From Rhodocyclaceae bacterium UBA2250 (lineage in GTDB: Bacteria; Pseudomonadota; Gammaproteobacteria; Burkholderiales; Rhodocyclaceae), in the NCBI GenBank assembly GCA_002347285.1, contig DDXW01000014.1, positions 1 to 7,610 on the forward strand: a stretch of DNA of 7,610 nucleotides, given 5' to 3'. Of the stretch, positions 6,409-7,610 are shown in pieces. The translations under genes and the position numbers were made by a program. The notes beneath the pieces are model-generated. The model saw only the letters and a list, made by a program, of their open reading frames with translations, was not told the DNA's origin and made no database searches. How positions within the stretch are numbered: the first letter of the stretch is position 1; each line of letters begins with the position of its first letter.

Positions 6409-6434
6409 AAAACTCGGCGCTGGCGGGGCGGCGC
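6409..6434 (-). repeat. 26-bp short repeat, copy B (behind endopeptidase gene)
   Basis: Read on the minus strand, these bases match 784-809 of the plus strand perfectly over 26 bases. The copy starts 12 bases after the endopeptidase stop codon. As in copy A, the T-run end points away from the gene. It lies in a non-coding gap, so shared protein sequence cannot explain the identity with copy A. Confidence 0.8.
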
Positions 6435-6436
6435 CG
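6409..6436 (-). terminator. Probable intrinsic terminator of the endopeptidase gene
   Basis: On the minus strand CGGCGC (6436-6431) pairs with GCGCCG (6420-6415) around a 10-base C-rich loop, followed by AGTTTTGC. The element begins 10 bases after the endopeptidase stop and ends 26 bases before the lutA ATG. The T-run has only four Ts and the stem is 6 bp, so termination may be partial, leaving some read-through into lutABC. Confidence 0.45.
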
Positions 6437-6446
6437 CATCCGGCCG

Positions 6447-7421
6447 TCAGCCGCGCACGGCGCCCGCGTTGCCGGCCACCGACTCGACCCAGCGCTTGAT
6501 GCGGTTGGCGTCGCCGATGCGGGTGAGCTTGCCCCACGAGTCGAGCAGCACGATGATGGTCGGCTTGTTGTTGAGCCAGGCCTGCATGACCAGGCACTTG
6601 CCGGCCTCGCTGATGTAGCCGGTCTTCGACAGGCCGATGGTCCAGTTGTCGCTCTTCACGAGCGCATTGGTGTTGCGGAAGGTCTGGGGCCGTCCCCTGA
6701 CGGCGACCTGGTATTCCTCCGAGGTCGAGAATTCGCGGATCAGCGGGTACTGGTGGGCGGCATTGACCATCTTGACCAGGTCGCGCGCGCTCGAGACGTT
6801 TTCCGGCGTCAGGCCGGTCGGGTCGGAGAAACGCGTCTCGGTGAGCCCCAGTTCGTGCGCCTTGGCGTTCATCGCGGCGATGAAGGCTTCGCGTCCGCCG
6901 GGGTAGTGGCGCGACAGCGCCGAGGCGGCGCGGTTTTCCGACGACATCAACGCCAGCCGCAGCATTTCCTCGCGGCTGAGCCGTGTGCCGACCGCCAGCC
7001 GCGAATGGGTACCCTTGAGGGTATCGACATCGGCTTCGCCGATGGTGAGGGTTTCCGTCAGGCTGGGCTGGGCGTCGAGCGCCACCATCGCCGTCATCAG
7101 CTTGGTGATCGAGGCGATCGGCACCACCGCATTGGCATTCTTCTCGAAAAGAACGTCGCCGGTCGCCTGATCGATCACCGCCACGGCCCCCGACGCCAGC
7201 TTGGGCACCGGACCGTTGTCCGCCTCGATGGCGGCGGCCAGCTGGGCATCGCGGTTGCTGCTGGCGCTCTTCTTCTTGACGACGCGCGCCACCGGCTTCG
7301 CCGCTTTCTTGCTGGCCACCGGCTTTTTCTTGGGTGCCGCCGCATACGCGGCATCGGCAAGGCCGACGACGAGTCCCAGTGCGACGAACAATGCCGGCAA
7401 TATCTTCATCGATGGTTTCAT
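6447..7421 (-). CDS. pbpG: PBP7-type D-alanyl-D-alanine endopeptidase
   Basis: This 324-residue peptidase of the S11 (DacA/PbpG) family acts on peptidoglycan in the periplasm; PBP7 of E. coli cleaves D-Ala-mDAP cross-links. The three active-site motifs of penicillin-binding proteins are present: SITK (S104 nucleophile, K107), SEN (161-163) and KTG (266-268, in SKTGY). Residues 1-27 form a signal peptide ending AYA. A Lys/Ala-rich linker at 31-52 (KKKPVASKKA onward) may bind the wall or the membrane surface. It lacks the long C-terminal domain of PBP5, which fits PBP7. Two ATG starts are possible, 7421 and 7409 (MKILPALF); neither has a good ribosome-binding site. The longer is given, and both keep the signal peptide. 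Upstream lies a promoter-like region, downstream a terminator-like hairpin, so it is probably its own transcription unit. Confidence 0.94.
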   Translation of the reverse strand: MKPSMKILPALFVALGLVVGLADAAYAAAPKKKPVASKKAAKPVARVVKKKSASSNRDAQLAAAIEADNGPVPKLASGAVAVIDQATGDVLFEKNANAVVPIASITKLMTAMVALDAQPSLTETLTIGEADVDTLKGTHSRLAVGTRLSREEMLRLALMSSENRAASALSRHYPGGREAFIAAMNAKAHELGLTETRFSDPTGLTPENVSSARDLVKMVNAAHQYPLIREFSTSEEYQVAVRGRPQTFRNTNALVKSDNWTIGLSKTGYISEAGKCLVMQAWLNNKPTIIVLLDSWGKLTRIGDANRIKRWVESVAGNAGAVRG

Positions 7422-7518
7422 GAGTACACGGCGAAAATGACGGTTTTGCGGCGGCGCCAAGTCTAACAGCCGGCCGGGCTGAAAGCCACGACAGCAACCT
7501 GGCTAACCTGATTAACGA

Positions 7519-7540
7519 ACTTAATTCATTTAAATTAAGT
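7519..7540. promoter_or_regulatory. AT-rich palindrome, possible operator
   Basis: The arms ACTTAATT (7519-7526) and AATTAAGT (7533-7540) are perfect inverted repeats around a 6-base spacer, CATTTA. The element lies just downstream of the predicted pbpG -10 box, roughly +8 to +29, a position where a bound dimeric repressor would block transcription. It is much more AT-rich than its surroundings. It could instead serve a rightward gene beyond the window edge. Confidence 0.45.
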
Positions 7541-7554
7541 CACTGTACGCTGTT

Positions 7555-7583
7555 TTTATACCAACTCCTGAGGTTCAAATCAA
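7555..7583 (-). promoter_or_regulatory. Sigma70-like promoter for pbpG
   Basis: On the minus strand TTGATT (-35, 7583-7578) is separated by exactly 17 bases from TATAAA (-10, 7560-7555). The -10 is preceded by TGG, an extended -10 motif. Transcription would start near 7548, giving a leader of roughly 125 bases to the pbpG ATG. The leader becomes GC-rich after about 7500 and includes the 5-bp inverted repeat CAGCC/GGCTG (7467-7481). Apart from these elements, I see nothing else in 7422-7610. Confidence 0.55.
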
Positions 7584-7610
7584 GGTGCAGGGCAATCGCA
7601 CACGCAAACG

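Noticed and set aside
7458..7460. TTG start for pbpG giving 13 more residues
   Set aside because: It adds a charged, non-signal-like stretch before the signal peptide and has no ribosome-binding site.
7585..7610. Possible rightward gene beginning GTG at 7585 (VQGNRTRKR)
   Set aside because: Only eight or nine codons are visible, with a GAGG 11 bases upstream; too little to support a gene call.
1..7610. CRISPR array, tRNA, rRNA, transposase or prophage genes
   Set aside because: No regularly spaced direct repeats, cloverleaf-like segments, transposase motifs or phage genes were seen; the window is nearly fully occupied by the listed genes.

Overview
The window is a GC-rich, almost fully coding stretch of a bacterial chromosome. 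Gene content (a LutABC/LldEFG lactate-oxidation cluster, a CXXCH cytochrome, PBP7-type endopeptidase, P2-type ATPase), strong G/C preference at third codon positions and protein style suggest a betaproteobacterium, perhaps Rhodocyclales-like. That placement is inference; no rRNA or other phylogenetic marker is present.

Layout. The 3' end of a P2-type cation ATPase gene runs rightward from the left edge (1-780). Everything after it is leftward (minus strand). In transcription order, from the right, this is: an AT-rich promoter region with a sigma70-like promoter and an 8-bp-arm palindrome (7519-7583); a PBP7-type D,D-endopeptidase (7421-6447); a hairpin plus short T-run in a 64-bp gap; lutA (6382-5657), lutB (5657-4248) and lutC (4251-3577), joined by 1- and 4-nt overlaps; a 10-codon minicistron bridging lutC to the next gene; a membrane Ser/Thr protein kinase with a periplasmic Cache-like sensor (3551-1608); an unrecognised 125-aa soluble protein (1665-1288); and a secreted monohaem cytochrome c (1269-808). 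The ATPase and cytochrome genes converge on a probable bidirectional terminator. No stretch over 300 bases lacks a gene; the longest gap is the 189 bases at the right edge.

How the genes may work together. LutABC is the known non-flavin, iron-sulfur L-lactate oxidising system (lactate to pyruvate). The kinase, the 125-aa protein and the cytochrome follow it on the same strand with a 25-nt gap, a 58-nt overlap and an 18-nt gap, so a six-gene transcript lutA-lutB-lutC-kinase-orf125-cytochrome is plausible. One reading is carboxylate sensing by the kinase coupled to lactate oxidation, with the cytochrome in electron transfer; this is hypothesis only.

The least expected items are the lut-linked Cache-kinase, the double ATGA minicistron in front of it, an 18-bp perfect palindrome in the kinase 3' end just upstream of orf125, and a perfect 26-bp repeat that sits directly behind both the ATPase and the endopeptidase genes in the same gene-relative orientation.
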